The notes: a model not told the origin generated them from the sequence alone. A DNA stretch of 64,000 nt from Glycine soja (GCF_004193775.1 NC_041005.1:19129865-19193864), one strand, 5' to 3'. Positions 9,845 to 20,997 are shown, numbered from the stretch's first letter. Program-made: numbers and translations.

Positions 9845-11720
9845 ATGGCTCCACCTAAAGAAATTGCGACCATCATTTACCACAATGGTCACATTGTAGA
9901 CGATCCAGTTCAAGGATCGATGTACACGTCTGCGACCCCAATATTTTTTTACGTCAGTCGTTCTATTACGTTTACACAATTCATTCGAAAAATTAACAAT
10001 CGTCTCCCTGCTCGAGCAACTGAACAAGTTGCTCAATTGTTATTTCATGTCCCTATTTCATTTCATCTCAGTCAGACACGTTTTATTTCAGCTCAACTAT
10101 TCGACAATCATGATCTTAGAGGCGCGATGGAAACAATTCTTCAGAATCCACAATTTAATTCTTCCAAATTCTATGTTGTTACTGAGCTTATTCCTCAACC
10201 ACAGCCATCGTCTCCACAACCCTCATGTCCACAACTACAAATACCGCCCCCACAATAGTTACTGTACAACAACATAGACCTCAATAATCCAGTATCTTCA
10301 TACAACAACCTTGAATCACAAGACCCCTTTGACATTTATACTTCATTCACACAAATATTATCCGAGAACGATTCTTTTTTTCATAGCCAACAAACCTCCT
10401 TTGACCAACAAAACCATCCTCCATCCTCCATCCCCTTTTACGCCACCTTCACAACTACCACAAATGCAAACATCAAATCGAGATGAACATCCCATTGCTA
10501 ACGAAGATCCCATTATACGATTTCATAATGAAAACATGGATGATTTTAGTGAGGATGAGGATCAACAGTTCTTTGATCACATCAACCACTAAAGCGATGA
10601 CCAAAGTGATGACCAAACCGATGAAAAGGGTGTTGGAAGACCAACGACACCTCCATCACCTCCATTGCAATATCAACAACCTAGGTGTCCAGTAGACTTG
10701 AACTTTGACCACCTACCACACTACATTGATTGACACCATTTTGTTCATCAGCAACACAATGTACAACCACCAGTCGGTATACTCGAGGTTGGCATGACCT
10801 TCGATGACAAAGCACAGTGTATTCGAGCAATCAAAGAATACAACATCAGAAATCATTTTGATTGCAGAACAATTTACTCTGACCAGAGAAGGCTAAACTT
10901 TATCTGCAAGTTACATGAAAATGGTTGTACATGGAGCTTGGGCACATGCAATTCAAAGAGGCATAACAAATGGATTATCAAGAGTATCAGGGGTCATCAC
11001 ACTTGTCTCGTGCCGATGCTCAGACAAGATCATCGCCAACTCGACAAACACGTCATAGCACAGATCATCCAACCAATTGTCAAAACAAACCCAACCGTCT
11101 CCATCAAGACGTTGATTGCAGAGATCAAAACGTTCATGAATTATACCCCATCCTATAAGAAGACATGGTTAGCAAAGCAAAGAGCGTTGAAGATGATTCA
11201 TGGAAATTGGGAAGAATCATATGCCAAACTGCCAAAACTTTTTGGAGCTTTGCAATCTTGTGTTCCCGAGACTGTGGTCGCTGCTCAAACAGAATCCTTG
11301 TACGAGGGGGGAGAAATAGTACCGGACAAAAGATTGTTTAAAGGTGTCTTTTGTTCATTTGGTCCATGCATTAATGGTTTTGCATATAGCAAACCCATAG
11401 TACAAGTAGATGGTACATGGCTTTACGGGAAGTATACTGGCACACTGATGGAGCAAACCATATCTTCATGATTGCCTATGCCATTGTAGAAGGGGAGACA
11501 ACTTCAGCTTGGGGGTTTTTTCTAAAGAATTTGAGAAGACATGTTACTCCACAAATTAACATTTCTCTTATTCCAGACCGACACCCCTCAATTATAAGTG
11601 CCTACAACAACCCAAGTAACTTATGGGTCCAGGCCACATCCCATTTCTTTTGCTTGCGCCACATTGCACAAAACTTTCTTCGCGGTAACTCAAATTGCAA
11701 ACATTTAATAGGATACCCCT
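9845..11720 (+). pseudogene. MULE (Mutator-like) transposase pseudogene, truncated
   Basis: It starts at ATG 9845 with a PB1-like N-terminal region (IATIIYHNGHIV). A Pro-rich stretch follows and the frame stops near 10258. Further fragments include an acidic linker (MDDFSEDEDQQ) with a stop near 10589. From 10794 comes the MuDR-type domain (MTFDDKAQCIRAIKEYNIRN, with Cys/His residues in FICKLHENGCTW and GHHTC), then the MULE transposase domain with VQVDGTWLYGKYTGTL, AYAIVEGET, and WGFFLKNLRRHV followed by DRH. A short deletion plus frameshift near 11440 removes the segment between GKYTGTL and DGANH. The coding match ends at about 11720 against LINE sequence, so the C-terminal part (SWIM zinc finger) is missing. 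It encodes a cut-and-paste DNA transposase but cannot be functional. Confidence 0.85.
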
Positions 11721-11852
11721 TGCCTCAAAGCATGACCACACAAGCACTCATATCCATTTCCTCCTCTTAATAGGATACCCCATACAACTCATAACAAATA
11801 CTCCCAATCCATCGAGTCATACACCTTCTCAAAATCAACTTTAAACATAATC
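11721..11852 (-). pseudogene. LINE reverse transcriptase fragment, downstream part
   Basis: On the minus strand the segment adjoining element A reads FKVDFEKVYDSMDWEYL, the conserved non-LTR reverse transcriptase motif around the first catalytic Asp, followed by decayed sequence. It continues the fragment on the other side of element A (20998-21390). A 15-bp direct repeat (TTAATAGGATACCCC) lies at 11704-11718 and about 11767-11781, near the boundary with the MULE pseudogene. It might reflect the LINE target duplication or a local rearrangement. Confidence 0.7.
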
Positions 11853-12072
11853 TGTAGATGCAATTGGCTTTGATGTTTTGATGATGATCATGATGATGTG
11901 TTGCAATTGATGCAAATGGGCTTTTCAAGATTAAAATTCAAGACAATACTTCAAGATTACAAGGCACAACATCAAGATGATCACTAGAATATTAGGAAGG
12001 GAATTCCTAATTGAATTAGCAAAGGTTTGGCCAAGTGATTTAAAATAAAAAGTGTTTTTCAAAGGTTTTACT

Positions 12073-12276
12073 CTCTGGTAATCGATTACCAGAGGATGTA
12101 ATCGATTACCAGTGGCCAAATACGTTTTATAACAGCTATAAAAATTTGAATTCAAAATTTTAAAAGCTGTAATCGATTACACAATTTTGGTAATCGATTA
12201 CCAGCAGTTAGTAAACGTTTTAATTCAAATTTTAAAAGCTGTAATCGATTACACAATTACTGTAATCGATTACCAG
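12073..12276. promoter_or_regulatory. Three paired TAATCGATTA palindromes in the 5' LTR of A
   Basis: Pairs begin near 12073, 12168 and 12238. Centre-to-centre distances within pairs are 20, 21 and 21 bp. The last palindrome ends ~70 bp before the TATA box. The identical array sits in the 3' LTR at 20122-20325. Confidence 0.85.
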
Positions 12277-12346
12277 ACAGGAATTTCAGAAAAATAATTT
12301 CAAGAGTCACAACTTTTCAAAGGCTTTACTCATGACCACCAATGGT

Positions 12347-12357
12347 CTATATATATG
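12347..12357 (+). promoter_or_regulatory. TATA box of element A 5' LTR
   Basis: CTATATATATG, preceded by CCACCAATGG at 12337-12346. A transcript would start roughly 30 bp downstream, which would make the upstream part U3. Confidence 0.65.
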
Positions 12358-12944
12358 TGACTTAAACACGAAATTGCTAAGAGATTTTCAGAACAACAAA
12401 GTGTTTATCCTCTCAAAAAGCAATTTCATTTTATCCTCTTAAGAATTCCTTGGCCAACTTGATTGCAATTCTTTAAGGAATTATTTGAGTGCTCAATCTG
12501 TAAAATCCATCTCTTTCAAGAGAGATTTGTTCCTCTTCTACTTCTCATTCTCTAAGGGATTAAGAGACTGTGAGTCTCTTGTTGTAAAGAATCTCTAAAC
12601 ACAAAGGAAGGGTTGTCCTTGTGTGTTTAGAACTTGTAAAAGGAATTTACAAGTTAGTGGAACTCTCAAGCGGGTTGCTTGGGGACTGGACGTAGGCACA
12701 AGGGTGTGGCCGAACCAGTATAAAACTGAGTTTGCATTTTCTCTTCCCTTAATCTTCTTTATTTATTATTGCTTTATATTCATATTCAAGTTGCTTCATT
12801 TGAATTAATATTTAAGAAGATTGTCATTAAGGGAATTCATAACTTAAGTAAAAAGTAAGATAGATTTTTAATTAGGGGAAAAGTTTGGAATATCTTAATT
12901 CAACCCCCCCCTTCTTAAGATATCTGAGGCCACTTGTCTAACAA

Positions 12945-12958
12945 GTGGTATCAGAGCT
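12945..12958 (+). other. Primer-binding site of element A (initiator tRNA-Met)
   Basis: GTGGTATCAGAGC starts about one base after the LTR end. TGGTATCAGAGC is the usual complement of the 3' end of plant initiator tRNA-Met used by copia elements. The open frame running upstream of the gag ATG covers this site, but it is not coding. Confidence 0.9.
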
Positions 12959-12995
12959 TCATTCTTGTACAAAGTTTAGAAGCTTCAAGAAAAAG

Positions 12996-14729
12996 ATGGC
13001 CTCAGCAAATTCCTTATTTCCAGAAGGGAATTCTATCAATAGACCTCCAATCTTTAATGGAGAGGGTTACCACTACTGGAAAACCCGGATGCAAATTTTT
13101 ATCGAGGCAATAGATTTAAATATCTGGGAAGCCATTGAAATAGGGCCTTATATACCCACCACAGTAGAAAGAGTTTCAATAGATGGTAGTTCATCAAGTG
13201 AAAGCATAACCATAGAAAAACCTAGAGATAGATGGTCTGAAGAGGATAGAAAACGAGTACAATACAACCTAAAAGCCAAAAACATAATAACATCTGCCCT
13301 AGGAATGGATGAATATTTCAGAGTTTCAAATTGCAAGAGTGCTAAGGAAATGTGGGACACTCTTCGATTAACACATGAAGGAACTACAGATGTTAAAAGA
13401 TCTAGGATAAATGCACTAACTCATGAGTATGAATTATTTAGAATGAATACAAATGAAAATATTCAGAGTATGCAAAAGAGATTTACACATATAGTAAATC
13501 ATCTAGCAGCCTTAGGCAAAGAATTTCAAAATGAAGATCTTATAAACAAGGTGCTAAGATGTTTAAGTAGAGAATGGCAACCCAAAGTAACGGCTATTTC
13601 TGAATCAAGAGATTTGTCTAACATGTCTCTTGCCACTTTATTTGGTAAGTTGCAGGAACACGAGATGGAACTATTGAGATTGCACCAAAATGAAGAAAAT
13701 GACAAGAAAAAGAAAGGAATCGCTCTTAAAGCATCATCCTCAATTCAAGAAGAAAGTGATCAGGATAATGATGCAGATGATGATGATGATCTAAGTTTCT
13801 TTGTAAAAAGGTTCAACAAATTTCTTAAAGTAAGAGGAAATCAGAGGCGACCAAATTTTAAATCAAAGAGAAGGACAGAAAATTCACCCTCTACTCTAAA
13901 ATGTTTTGAATGCAATCAACCTGGACATCTGAGGGTTGATTGTCCCATCTTCAAGAAAAAGATGGAAAAATCTGAAAAGAAAAATCATAGTGAGAAGAAA
14001 CTAAAGAAAGCATACATCACATGGGATGAAAATGATTTGGAATCCTCTGATGATTCTGAAAATGAAGAGATAAATCTTTGCCTTATGGCAAAAAGTTACG
14101 AAAGTGATGAAGAGGTAACATCTTCAAACAACTTATCTATTTCTTTTGATGAATTGCAAGATGCATTTGCTGATTTGCATAAAGAATCAATTAAACTTGC
14201 AAAATTAGTTTCATCATCAAAGAAAACAATTTCAAATTTAGAAAATGAAATTTCAAAATTAAACAAAGAATTAGATCTTCTTAGAAATGAAGTTTCAATC
14301 TCTAAATCAAATGAAAAAGTTAATATCTCCACTATAAATGACAAGAAAATAACAGATTCTTGTAGTTGTTGTGATAAATATGTAAAAGAAATTAAAGAGT
14401 TAAAGAATTCACTTGCAAAATTTTCATATAGTAGAAATAATTTAGATGTTATATTAAGTAAACAAAGATATGTGTCTAATAAAAATGGACTAGGGTATAA
14501 ATCTGAAAAACTACAAAAGGTTCATAAAAACTTTTCCACTTCCACACAAAAATGTAATTCTAATTCTATCACTTGTTTTTACTGTGGAAGAAGAGGACAT
14601 GGCATATCAACTTGCTACTTCAAGAAAAATTACAGCAATATTAAAATGATATGGGTCCCAAAAAGATCCTCAGTTAATACTAACATGCAAGGACCCAATG
14701 AAATTTGGGTACCTAAGTCAAAAACTTGA
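12996..14729 (+). CDS. gag: Gag polyprotein of element A
   Basis: Forms the virus-like particle and packages element RNA. The frame is open from 12945 across the primer-binding site. The likely start is ATG 12996 ([13 protein letters not shown]) because the minus-strand homologue in element B starts with the same motif. It is 577 residues. The N-terminal half carries the copia Gag region with [20 protein letters not shown] and [14 protein letters not shown] first zinc knuckle reads [14 protein letters not shown] (around residue 305), followed by a Lys-rich stretch and a long predicted coiled coil ([20 protein letters not shown]). A second CCHC knuckle near the C-terminus reads [14 protein letters not shown]. 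The TGA at 14727 lies in a different frame from pol, which overlaps by 13 nt in the -1 frame. All motifs look intact. Confidence 0.95.
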   Translation: MASANSLFPEGNSINRPPIFNGEGYHYWKTRMQIFIEAIDLNIWEAIEIGPYIPTTVERVSIDGSSSSESITIEKPRDRWSEEDRKRVQYNLKAKNIITSALGMDEYFRVSNCKSAKEMWDTLRLTHEGTTDVKRSRINALTHEYELFRMNTNENIQSMQKRFTHIVNHLAALGKEFQNEDLINKVLRCLSREWQPKVTAISESRDLSNMSLATLFGKLQEHEMELLRLHQNEENDKKKKGIALKASSSIQEESDQDNDADDDDDLSFFVKRFNKFLKVRGNQRRPNFKSKRRTENSPSTLKCFECNQPGHLRVDCPIFKKKMEKSEKKNHSEKKLKKAYITWDENDLESSDDSENEEINLCLMAKSYESDEEVTSSNNLSISFDELQDAFADLHKESIKLAKLVSSSKKTISNLENEISKLNKELDLLRNEVSISKSNEKVNISTINDKKITDSCSCCDKYVKEIKELKNSLAKFSYSRNNLDVILSKQRYVSNKNGLGYKSEKLQKVHKNFSTSTQKCNSNSITCFYCGRRGHGISTCYFKKNYSNIKMIWVPKRSSVNTNMQGPNEIWVPKSKT

Positions 14730-14731
14730 TT

Positions 14732-17700
14732 ATGCAGGTATCTTTGAGAAAGAAGTGGTACATAGATAGCGGATGCTCAAAACATATGACTGGAGATGCA
14801 TCAAATTTTACACACATATCTCCAAAGAAAAGCGGGCATGTAACATATGGTGACAACAACAAAGGTAGAATTCTTGGAGTGGGTAAAATAGGTACAAATT
14901 CTTCAAACTCCATTGAAAATGTTCTACTTGTTGAAGGCCTTAAGCATAGCCTGCTTAGCGTTAGTCAACTATGTGACAAAGGCTATCTAGTATCATTTGA
15001 TTCTCAGAAATGTCTTATAGAACATAAGCATGACATTAATATAAAGCATGTAGGACATAGAGTCAATAATGTTTACATGATAGACTTAAGCATAAAACAA
15101 GAAAACAATCATTGCTTTCTTAGTAAAGATGATGATCCATGGTTATGGCATAAAAGAATTGCTCACATAAACATGGATCACTTAAATAAATTAATTTCGA
15201 AGGATTTAGTAGTTGGTTTGCCTAAATTGAAATTTGAAAAAGATAAATTATGCGATGCATGTCAAAAGGGCAAACAAACAAGAGTCTCATTCAAATCTAA
15301 AAATGTTGTTTCAACCACTCGACCATTACAGTTATTGCATATGGATCTATTTGGTCCATCTAGAACGATGAGTTTTGGAGGAAATTACTATGCTTTAGTT
15401 ATAGTTGATGATTTCTCTAGATATACTTGGACATTATTTATTACACATAAAAGTGATTCATTCCATGCATTTAGGAAACTTGCTAAAGTCATACAAAACA
15501 AGAAAAATCTCAAGATTGCATCCATTAGAAGTGATCATGGGGGTGAATTTGAAAATAAAGATTTTGAATTATTTTGTGATGAACATGGTATTGAACATAA
15601 TTTTTCTGCACCAAGAACTCCTCAACAAAATGGAGTTGTTGAGAGGAAAAATAGGTCATTGGAAGAAATTGCAAGAACTTTATTAAATGATACTTCTCTT
15701 CCAAAGTATTTTTGGGCTGAAGCTGTCAATACTGCATGTTACATCATGAATAGAGCCTTGATAAGACCTATTTTAAAGAAAACCCCATATGAGTTATTTA
15801 ACGGTAGAAAACCTAATATTTCTCATCTACATGTTTTTGGGTGCAAGTGCTTTGTACTTAACAATGGTAAAGATAATCTAGGAAAATTCGATGCAAAATC
15901 TGATGAAGGCATTTTTCTTGGATATTCTTTACAAAGCAAAGCATATAGAATATATAATAAGAGAACTATGAATATAGAGGAATCCATTCATGTTACCTTT
16001 GATGAATCTAATGCTATATTGTCAACAAAGAATATGCTAGATGACATTGCAGATTCTTTAGAACATATGAACATTCATGAACAAGATTCTAAAGGAAATG
16101 ACAAAGGAAACAATGAAGATCCTCCAGAAGAAGGCAAATCCAATGATGCACTCCCAAGAGAATGGAAAACTTCAAGAGATCATCCCCTCGACAATATTAT
16201 TGGTGATATCTCAAAAGGGGTAACAACTAGACATTCTCTTAAAGATTTATGCAATAATATGGCTTTTGTATCTATGATTGAACCTAAAAATATAAAAGAA
16301 GCCATAGTAGATGATAATTGGATCATTGCCATGCAAGAAGAACTAAACCAATTTGAAAGAAACAATGTATGGAAATTAGTAGAAAAACCTGAAAATTATC
16401 CTGTCATTGGAACAAAATGGGTTTTTAGAAATAAATTAGATGAACATGGGATAATTATTAGAAATAAAGCTAGATTAGTAGCAAAAGGGTATAATCAAGA
16501 AGAGGGGATAGACTATGAAGAAACATATGCTCCTGTTGCAAGATTAGAAGCCATTAGAATGCTTTTGGCATATGCATCCATAATGAACTTTAAACTTTAT
16601 CAAATGGATGTTAAGAGTGCCTTTTTAAATGGCTTAATTCAAGAAGAGGTATATGTTGAACAACCCCCTGGTTTTGAAATTTCTGATAAACCAAACCATG
16701 TTTATAAATTACAAAAGGCTCTTTATGGTTTGAAACAAGCCCCTAGGGCATGGTATGAACGATTAAGTAATTTTCTTCTTGAAAAAGAATTCTCCAGAGG
16801 TAAAGTGGATACCACATTATTCATAAAGAGAAAGCATAATGATATTTTGTTGGTTCAAATATATGTTGATGATATAATTTTTGGATCCACTAATGATTCA
16901 TTGTGCAAGGAGTTTTCCCTTGATATGCAAAGTGAATTTGAAATGTCAATGATGGGAGAACTAAAGTACTTTCTGGGATTACAAATCAAGCAAACTCAAG
17001 AAGGTATATTCATCAATCAATCCAAATACTGCAAAGAATTGATCAAAAGATTTGGGATGGATAGTGCAAAACACATGTCTACACCGATGAGCACTAATTG
17101 TTACTTAGATAAAGATGAATCTGGTCAGTCTATAGACATAAAACAATATCGAGGTATGATCGGATCTCTTCTTTATTTATCTGCTAGTAGACCTGACATT
17201 ATGTTTAGTGTATGCATATGTGCTAGATTTCAATCCAACCCCAAACAATCACATCTAAGTGCAGTAAAGAGAATCATGAGATATCTATTAGGAACAATCA
17301 ATTTAGGATTATGGTATCCTAAGAATTCAACATGTAACTTAATAGGATATTCTGATTCTGATTTTGCCGGATCTAAAACTGATAGAAAAAGTACAAGTGG
17401 AACTTGTCAATTTATTGGATCGGCTCTTGTCTCATGGCATAGTAAGAAACAAAACAGTGTTGCTTTATCTACTGCTGAAGCGGAGTATATCTCTGCCGGT
17501 AGTTGTTGTGCACAAATTTTATGGATGAAGCAACAATTATCTGACTATGGCATCATTCTTGATCGCATACCTATTAAGTGTGATAATACTAGTGCCATAA
17601 ATCTATCCAAAAACCCAGTTCAACATTCAAGAACTAAACACATAGAGATTAGACACCACTTTCTTAGAGATCATGTCTTAAAGGGAGATTGTGTATTAGA

Positions 17701-17818
17701 ATTTGTTGATACTAAGAATCAACTTGCTGATATTTTCACTAAACCTCTCCCCAAGGAAGTGTTTTTCTCTATTAGAAGAGAATTAGGTCTCTTAGATGTA
17801 AGAGATTTAGCAAAATAG
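14732..17818 (+). CDS. pol: Pol polyprotein of element A: protease, integrase, RT, RNase H
   Basis: The frame is open from 14717, so it overlaps the end of gag by 13 nt in the -1 frame; the first ATG is at 14732. From that ATG it is 1,028 residues. Order: aspartic protease ([13 protein letters not shown], Asp12); GAG-pre-integrase zinc region ([12 protein letters not shown], then CDACQKGK); integrase core with D205 (HMDLFGP), D268 (SDHGGEF) and E304 (VVERKNR), a D-D-35-E arrangement; reverse transcriptase with [23 protein letters not shown] and YVDD at about 711-714; RNase H with [15 protein letters not shown] (Asp near 875) and [11 protein letters not shown]. The order PR-IN-RT-RH is diagnostic for Ty1-copia. 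No stop or frameshift is seen. It ends with TAG at 17816. How ribosomes reach this frame is unclear: -1 frameshifting at the overlap, or reinitiation at ATG 14732. Confidence 0.95.
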   Translation: MQVSLRKKWYIDSGCSKHMTGDASNFTHISPKKSGHVTYGDNNKGRILGVGKIGTNSSNSIENVLLVEGLKHSLLSVSQLCDKGYLVSFDSQKCLIEHKHDINIKHVGHRVNNVYMIDLSIKQENNHCFLSKDDDPWLWHKRIAHINMDHLNKLISKDLVVGLPKLKFEKDKLCDACQKGKQTRVSFKSKNVVSTTRPLQLLHMDLFGPSRTMSFGGNYYALVIVDDFSRYTWTLFITHKSDSFHAFRKLAKVIQNKKNLKIASIRSDHGGEFENKDFELFCDEHGIEHNFSAPRTPQQNGVVERKNRSLEEIARTLLNDTSLPKYFWAEAVNTACYIMNRALIRPILKKTPYELFNGRKPNISHLHVFGCKCFVLNNGKDNLGKFDAKSDEGIFLGYSLQSKAYRIYNKRTMNIEESIHVTFDESNAILSTKNMLDDIADSLEHMNIHEQDSKGNDKGNNEDPPEEGKSNDALPREWKTSRDHPLDNIIGDISKGVTTRHSLKDLCNNMAFVSMIEPKNIKEAIVDDNWIIAMQEELNQFERNNVWKLVEKPENYPVIGTKWVFRNKLDEHGIIIRNKARLVAKGYNQEEGIDYEETYAPVARLEAIRMLLAYASIMNFKLYQMDVKSAFLNGLIQEEVYVEQPPGFEISDKPNHVYKLQKALYGLKQAPRAWYERLSNFLLEKEFSRGKVDTTLFIKRKHNDILLVQIYVDDIIFGSTNDSLCKEFSLDMQSEFEMSMMGELKYFLGLQIKQTQEGIFINQSKYCKELIKRFGMDSAKHMSTPMSTNCYLDKDESGQSIDIKQYRGMIGSLLYLSASRPDIMFSVCICARFQSNPKQSHLSAVKRIMRYLLGTINLGLWYPKNSTCNLIGYSDSDFAGSKTDRKSTSGTCQFIGSALVSWHSKKQNSVALSTAEAEYISAGSCCAQILWMKQQLSDYGIILDRIPIKCDNTSAINLSKNPVQHSRTKHIEIRHHFLRDHVLKGDCVLEFVDTKNQLADIFTKPLPKEVFFSIRRELGLLDVRDLAK

Positions 17819-18056
17819 GAATTGATTGGTTGATTGATTGGTTGATTGATTGATTGATTTATTTTTTACCTTTTGATTGTAGATTATTTTGTTTGATCTT
17901 GTTTGAATTCTTGTTTTATGATAGAATTTATGATTTCTTGTGTATATAGTAATTGAATGATTGAATTTAGTGTATTAGTGGTGAAAATTAGTCATATAGG
18001 ATGTATTTGAGCCTAAATATAGATATTCTCTTAGAAACTAGCCTAGGATAGGCTCT
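17819..18056. other. Pol-env spacer of element A with GATT repeats
   Basis: It begins right after the pol stop with a run of TTGATTGATTGG-type tetranucleotide repeats (17821-17862) and continues AT-rich. It has stops in all three plus frames, so pol and the env-like ORF cannot be joined by reading through the pol stop. Confidence 0.75.
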
Positions 18057-18111
18057 GATAATCGATTACCAATACCTGTAATCGATTACAATGCGTCATC
18101 TTCTATAAATA
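18057..18111 (+). promoter_or_regulatory. Putative internal promoter before the env-like ORF
   Basis: A palindrome pair (GATAATCGATTACC and TGTAATCGATTACA, centres 20 bp apart) is followed after ~13 bp by a TATA box TCTATAAATA (about 18102-18111), which lies ~189 bp upstream of the env-like ATG. A pyrimidine-rich leader follows. Element B has the same arrangement at 56420-56530 with ~187 bp between TATA and ATG. The motif combination copies the layout of the LTR promoter. Confidence 0.6.
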
Positions 18112-18291
18112 CTCACGAAATCGGAGCTCGTGCGCAGCCAAAGCCTCCTCCACGTTTTCCTCCATACCTAGAACTTCAAATCTTCGATTCTCACTCGATT
18201 CTTCACCAAATCACGTCCCGTAAAGCCCAATCTTCCTCTTTTTCACTCCTCTTTCACTTCTACCGATCAAAATCCAGAAAAACTTCATCAA

Positions 18292-19428
18292 ATGGCAGAG
18301 CCATCAAAGAAGAGAAAGGGATCATCTTCCACCGCCACCGCTGCTGCCCATCGCCGTCACGGCCCATCCGGAGCACCCACAGCACCTATTCCTCCTTCTT
18401 TGTCATCTCCAAGATCATCAACACTGTTTTCATCCGATGATCAACGTCTACGGTACCTTTCTCAGTTTTCTTCTAGAATAATCTTAGACCCTAAGTACCT
18501 AGACGTAGAGTTCTTTAATGATGAAACGTTTGATTGCTATCAAGTGTTTCAAAATTCTGGTCTTGTTGATTTCATGTCATTTAAATTGCCATATTATCCT
18601 GAACTTGTAAAGGTCTTCTACTGCAATTTGAAAATTCAGGATGGTATTATTATGTCTGAGGTGCATGGTACTTCTATGGTCATTGATCAGTCACTTTTCT
18701 TTTCTTTGACTCATTTACCCAGTCAAGGTGCACCTTTTGAGGGCACCATTGTTGATGACTGGAAATTCGATTATTCGAGTCATGATGCTCGTCGCATGGT
18801 CTGCAATGATCAAGCTGATATGACCGGTAGATTGTTGGCCGGGTCATTAACTTTTGATAATCGCATCATGCATTATATCATTGTTAGGATTTTGCTTCCT
18901 CGGTCTTCAAATTTAGCACAAGCCTCTGAGGAGGATTTGATTCTTATGTGGGCTTTTCTAACCGGTCGTCAGATCGACTGGGCCCATTTGGTTCGGTACC
19001 GAATGCATAAGGCATTACGAGCCAATGCACCTCTTCCTTATCCACACTTGATTACTCTATTTTTGCGTCATTTTCAAATTCCGCTTGATGATGAACCCTT
19101 TGTTCAAGTCAAGCGTTCCTTTGCAATTGGTGCTGGTGCAGTGACCTCCTTTGGGTATCGTAAAGATCGGAATGGACAATGGCTGAAGAAGGATGCACTC
19201 CCTCCTCAAGATGAACGTACTCCTTCACCTCCTCCTCAACGTGAGGATTCCGCTCTCATGAATGAAGTCCTCTCCGAATTACGGGGTCTTCGTTCGTATG
19301 TTGGTGACCGCTTTGACTCGTTAGATTCACGCTTTGCCGGTATGGACATTCGTCTTACACAGCTTGAAGAGGATGTCGGCTACATTCGTCAGAGTTTCGA
19401 TCTTCCACCACCTCCTCCGTCTTCTTAG
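18292..19428 (+). CDS. Envelope-like protein of element A (third ORF)
   Basis: A 378-residue intact ORF downstream of pol. It starts MAEPSKKRKGSSS (basic, possibly a nuclear localisation signal), followed by a Pro/Ser-rich stretch. The central domain runs from about residue 50 to 300 and contains PYYPELVKVFYCNL, VIDQSLFFSLTHLPSQG, RILLPRSSNLAQ and HLVRYRMHKALRANAPLPYP. It matches the 'putative plant transposon protein' or envelope-like domain carried by SIRE/Maximus elements. The C-terminus is a predicted coiled coil (LRSYVGDRFDSLDSRF, LTQLEEDVGYIRQSF) ending in a Pro run. I see no signal peptide and no clear membrane anchor, so 'envelope-like' is a label, not a demonstrated function. It is out of frame with pol. 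Confidence 0.85.
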   Translation: MAEPSKKRKGSSSTATAAAHRRHGPSGAPTAPIPPSLSSPRSSTLFSSDDQRLRYLSQFSSRIILDPKYLDVEFFNDETFDCYQVFQNSGLVDFMSFKLPYYPELVKVFYCNLKIQDGIIMSEVHGTSMVIDQSLFFSLTHLPSQGAPFEGTIVDDWKFDYSSHDARRMVCNDQADMTGRLLAGSLTFDNRIMHYIIVRILLPRSSNLAQASEEDLILMWAFLTGRQIDWAHLVRYRMHKALRANAPLPYPHLITLFLRHFQIPLDDEPFVQVKRSFAIGAGAVTSFGYRKDRNGQWLKKDALPPQDERTPSPPPQREDSALMNEVLSELRGLRSYVGDRFDSLDSRFAGMDIRLTQLEEDVGYIRQSFDLPPPPPSS

Positions 19429-19714
19429 TTTTTAGGTTATGATTATTTATCTTTTATAAGCCGTGTATTTTGGCTTTTAGTTTCTTAGAATTTACATTAT
19501 TATGCTAAGTACTTTGCTTATTTATCTTGTGGATTTTACACTTCAGTCTTGGATGTTTTGTGGTTGTTGACATTTTCAGTTATTTGGATTCTGGTTTAAT
19601 TATTTCTTGTTTGTGAGTTTGGTTTATTATCTTTAAAACTCTGATGCTTATATCTTGCTACTCCATTGTTATAACTGTGTTGATTCCCGAGTTCTTTGGC
19701 TTTTTGATGTTGCC

Positions 19715-19900
19715 AAAGGGGGAGAAAAAGGTTGTAGCAAAAGCTTAAGAAAAAGCTTAACAAACTTAGAAATCAAGTGATCATGTATTCCGAGATATAG
19801 GGGGAGAAAACGGATGCACATTTTATCTATATACAATTGTTTGTTGCTTGCTTGAATCTTGATTTCAGGTATTGTATTGTCATCATCAAAAAGGGGGAGA
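19715..19900 (+). other. Three polypurine tracts of element A
   Basis: AAAGGGGGAGAAAAAG (19715-19730), GGGGGAGAAAA (19800-19810) and AAAAAGGGGGAGA (19888-19900). The last lies directly against the 3' LTR and is the likely plus-strand primer. Multiple tracts are typical of this lineage and recur in element B. Confidence 0.85.
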
Positions 19901-19901
19901 T

Positions 19902-20992
19902 TGTAGATGCAATTGGCTTTGATGTTTTGATGATGATCATGATGATGTGTTGCAATTGATGCAAATGGGCTTTTCAAGATTAAAATTCAAGACAATACTT
20001 CAAGATTACAAGGCACAACATCAAGATGATCACTAGAATATTAGGAAGGGAATTCCTAATTGAATTAGCAAAGGTTTGGCCAAGTGATTTAAAATAAAAA
20101 GTGTTTTTCAAAGGTTTTACTCTCTGGTAATCGATTACCAGAGGATGTAATCGATTACCAGTGGCCAAATACGTTTTATAACAGCTATAAAAATTTGAAT
20201 TCAAAATTTTAAAAGCTGTAATCGATTACACAATTTTGGTAATCGATTACCAGCAGTTAGTAAACGTTTTAATTCAAATTTTAAAAGCTGTAATCGATTA
20301 CACAATTACTGTAATCGATTACCAGACAGGAATTTCAGAAAAATAATTTCAAGAGTCACAACTTTTCAAAGGCTTTACTCATGACCACCAATGGTCTATA
20401 TATATGTGACTTAAACACGAAATTGCTAAGAGATTTTCAGAACAACAAAGTGTTTATCCTCTCAAAAAGCAATTTCATTTTATCCTCTTAAGAATTCCTT
20501 GGCCAACTTGATTGCAATTCTTTAAGGAATTATTTGAGTGCTCAATCTGTAAAATCCATCTCTTTCAAGAGAGATTTGTTCCTCTTCTACTTCTCATTCT
20601 CTAAGGGATTAAGAGACTGTGAGTCTCTTGTTGTAAAGAATCTCTAAACACAAAGGAAGGGTTGTCCTTGTGTGTTTAGAACTTGTAAAAGGAATTTACA
20701 AGTTAGTGGAACTCTCAAGCGGGTTGCTTGGGGACTGGACGTAGGCACAAGGGTGTGGCCGAACCAGTATAAAACTGAGTTTGCATTTTCTCTTCCCTTA
20801 ATCTTCTTTATTTATTATTGCTTTATATTCATATTCAAGTTGCTTCATTTGAATTAATATTTAAGAAGATTGTCATTAAGGGAATTCATAACTTAAGTAA
20901 AAAGTAAGATAGATTTTTAATTAGGGGAAAAGTTTGGAATATCTTAATTCAACCCCCCCCTTCTTAAGATATCTGAGGCCACTTGTCTAACA
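19902..20992 (+). repeat. 3' LTR of element A
   Basis: Same 1,091-bp length and boundaries as the 5' LTR, with no difference noticed. Palindrome pairs lie at 20122-20325 and TATA at 20396-20406. Confidence 0.97.
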
Positions 20993-20997
20993 TAATC

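Larger units (their letters stand above)
11853..12943 (+). repeat. 5' LTR of element A
   Basis: It runs from TGTAGATGCAATTGG to CTTGTCTAACA. Three palindrome pairs lie at 12073-12276, a TATA box at about 12347-12357, and a C-rich run followed by TTCTTAAGATATC near the 3' end. Short ORFs inside are not genes. Confidence 0.97.
11853..20992 (+). mobile_element. Element A: complete Ty1-copia (SIRE/Maximus-like) retrotransposon
   Basis: A 9,140-bp element is bounded by two 1,091-bp LTRs and a perfect 5-bp duplication TAATC (11848-11852 and 20993-20997). It has a primer-binding site, intact gag, pol and env-like ORFs, polypurine tracts and PR-IN-RT-RH order (copia). The LTRs run at a constant offset of 8,049 bp with no indel, and I saw no mismatch in reading them, so insertion was very recent. 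It landed in a LINE reverse transcriptase gene. The copia order plus a third envelope-like ORF matches the SIRE/Maximus lineage. It is the only element in the window with all its parts. Confidence 0.97.

Noticed and set aside
12945..12995. Upstream extension of gag to the first ATG at 12945
   Set aside because: It would translate the primer-binding site; the homologous gag in element B starts at the equivalent of 12996.
17816..18292. SIRE1-style stop-codon readthrough joining pol and env-like ORF
   Set aside because: The env-like ATG is in a different frame from pol and stops occur in all plus frames in between.
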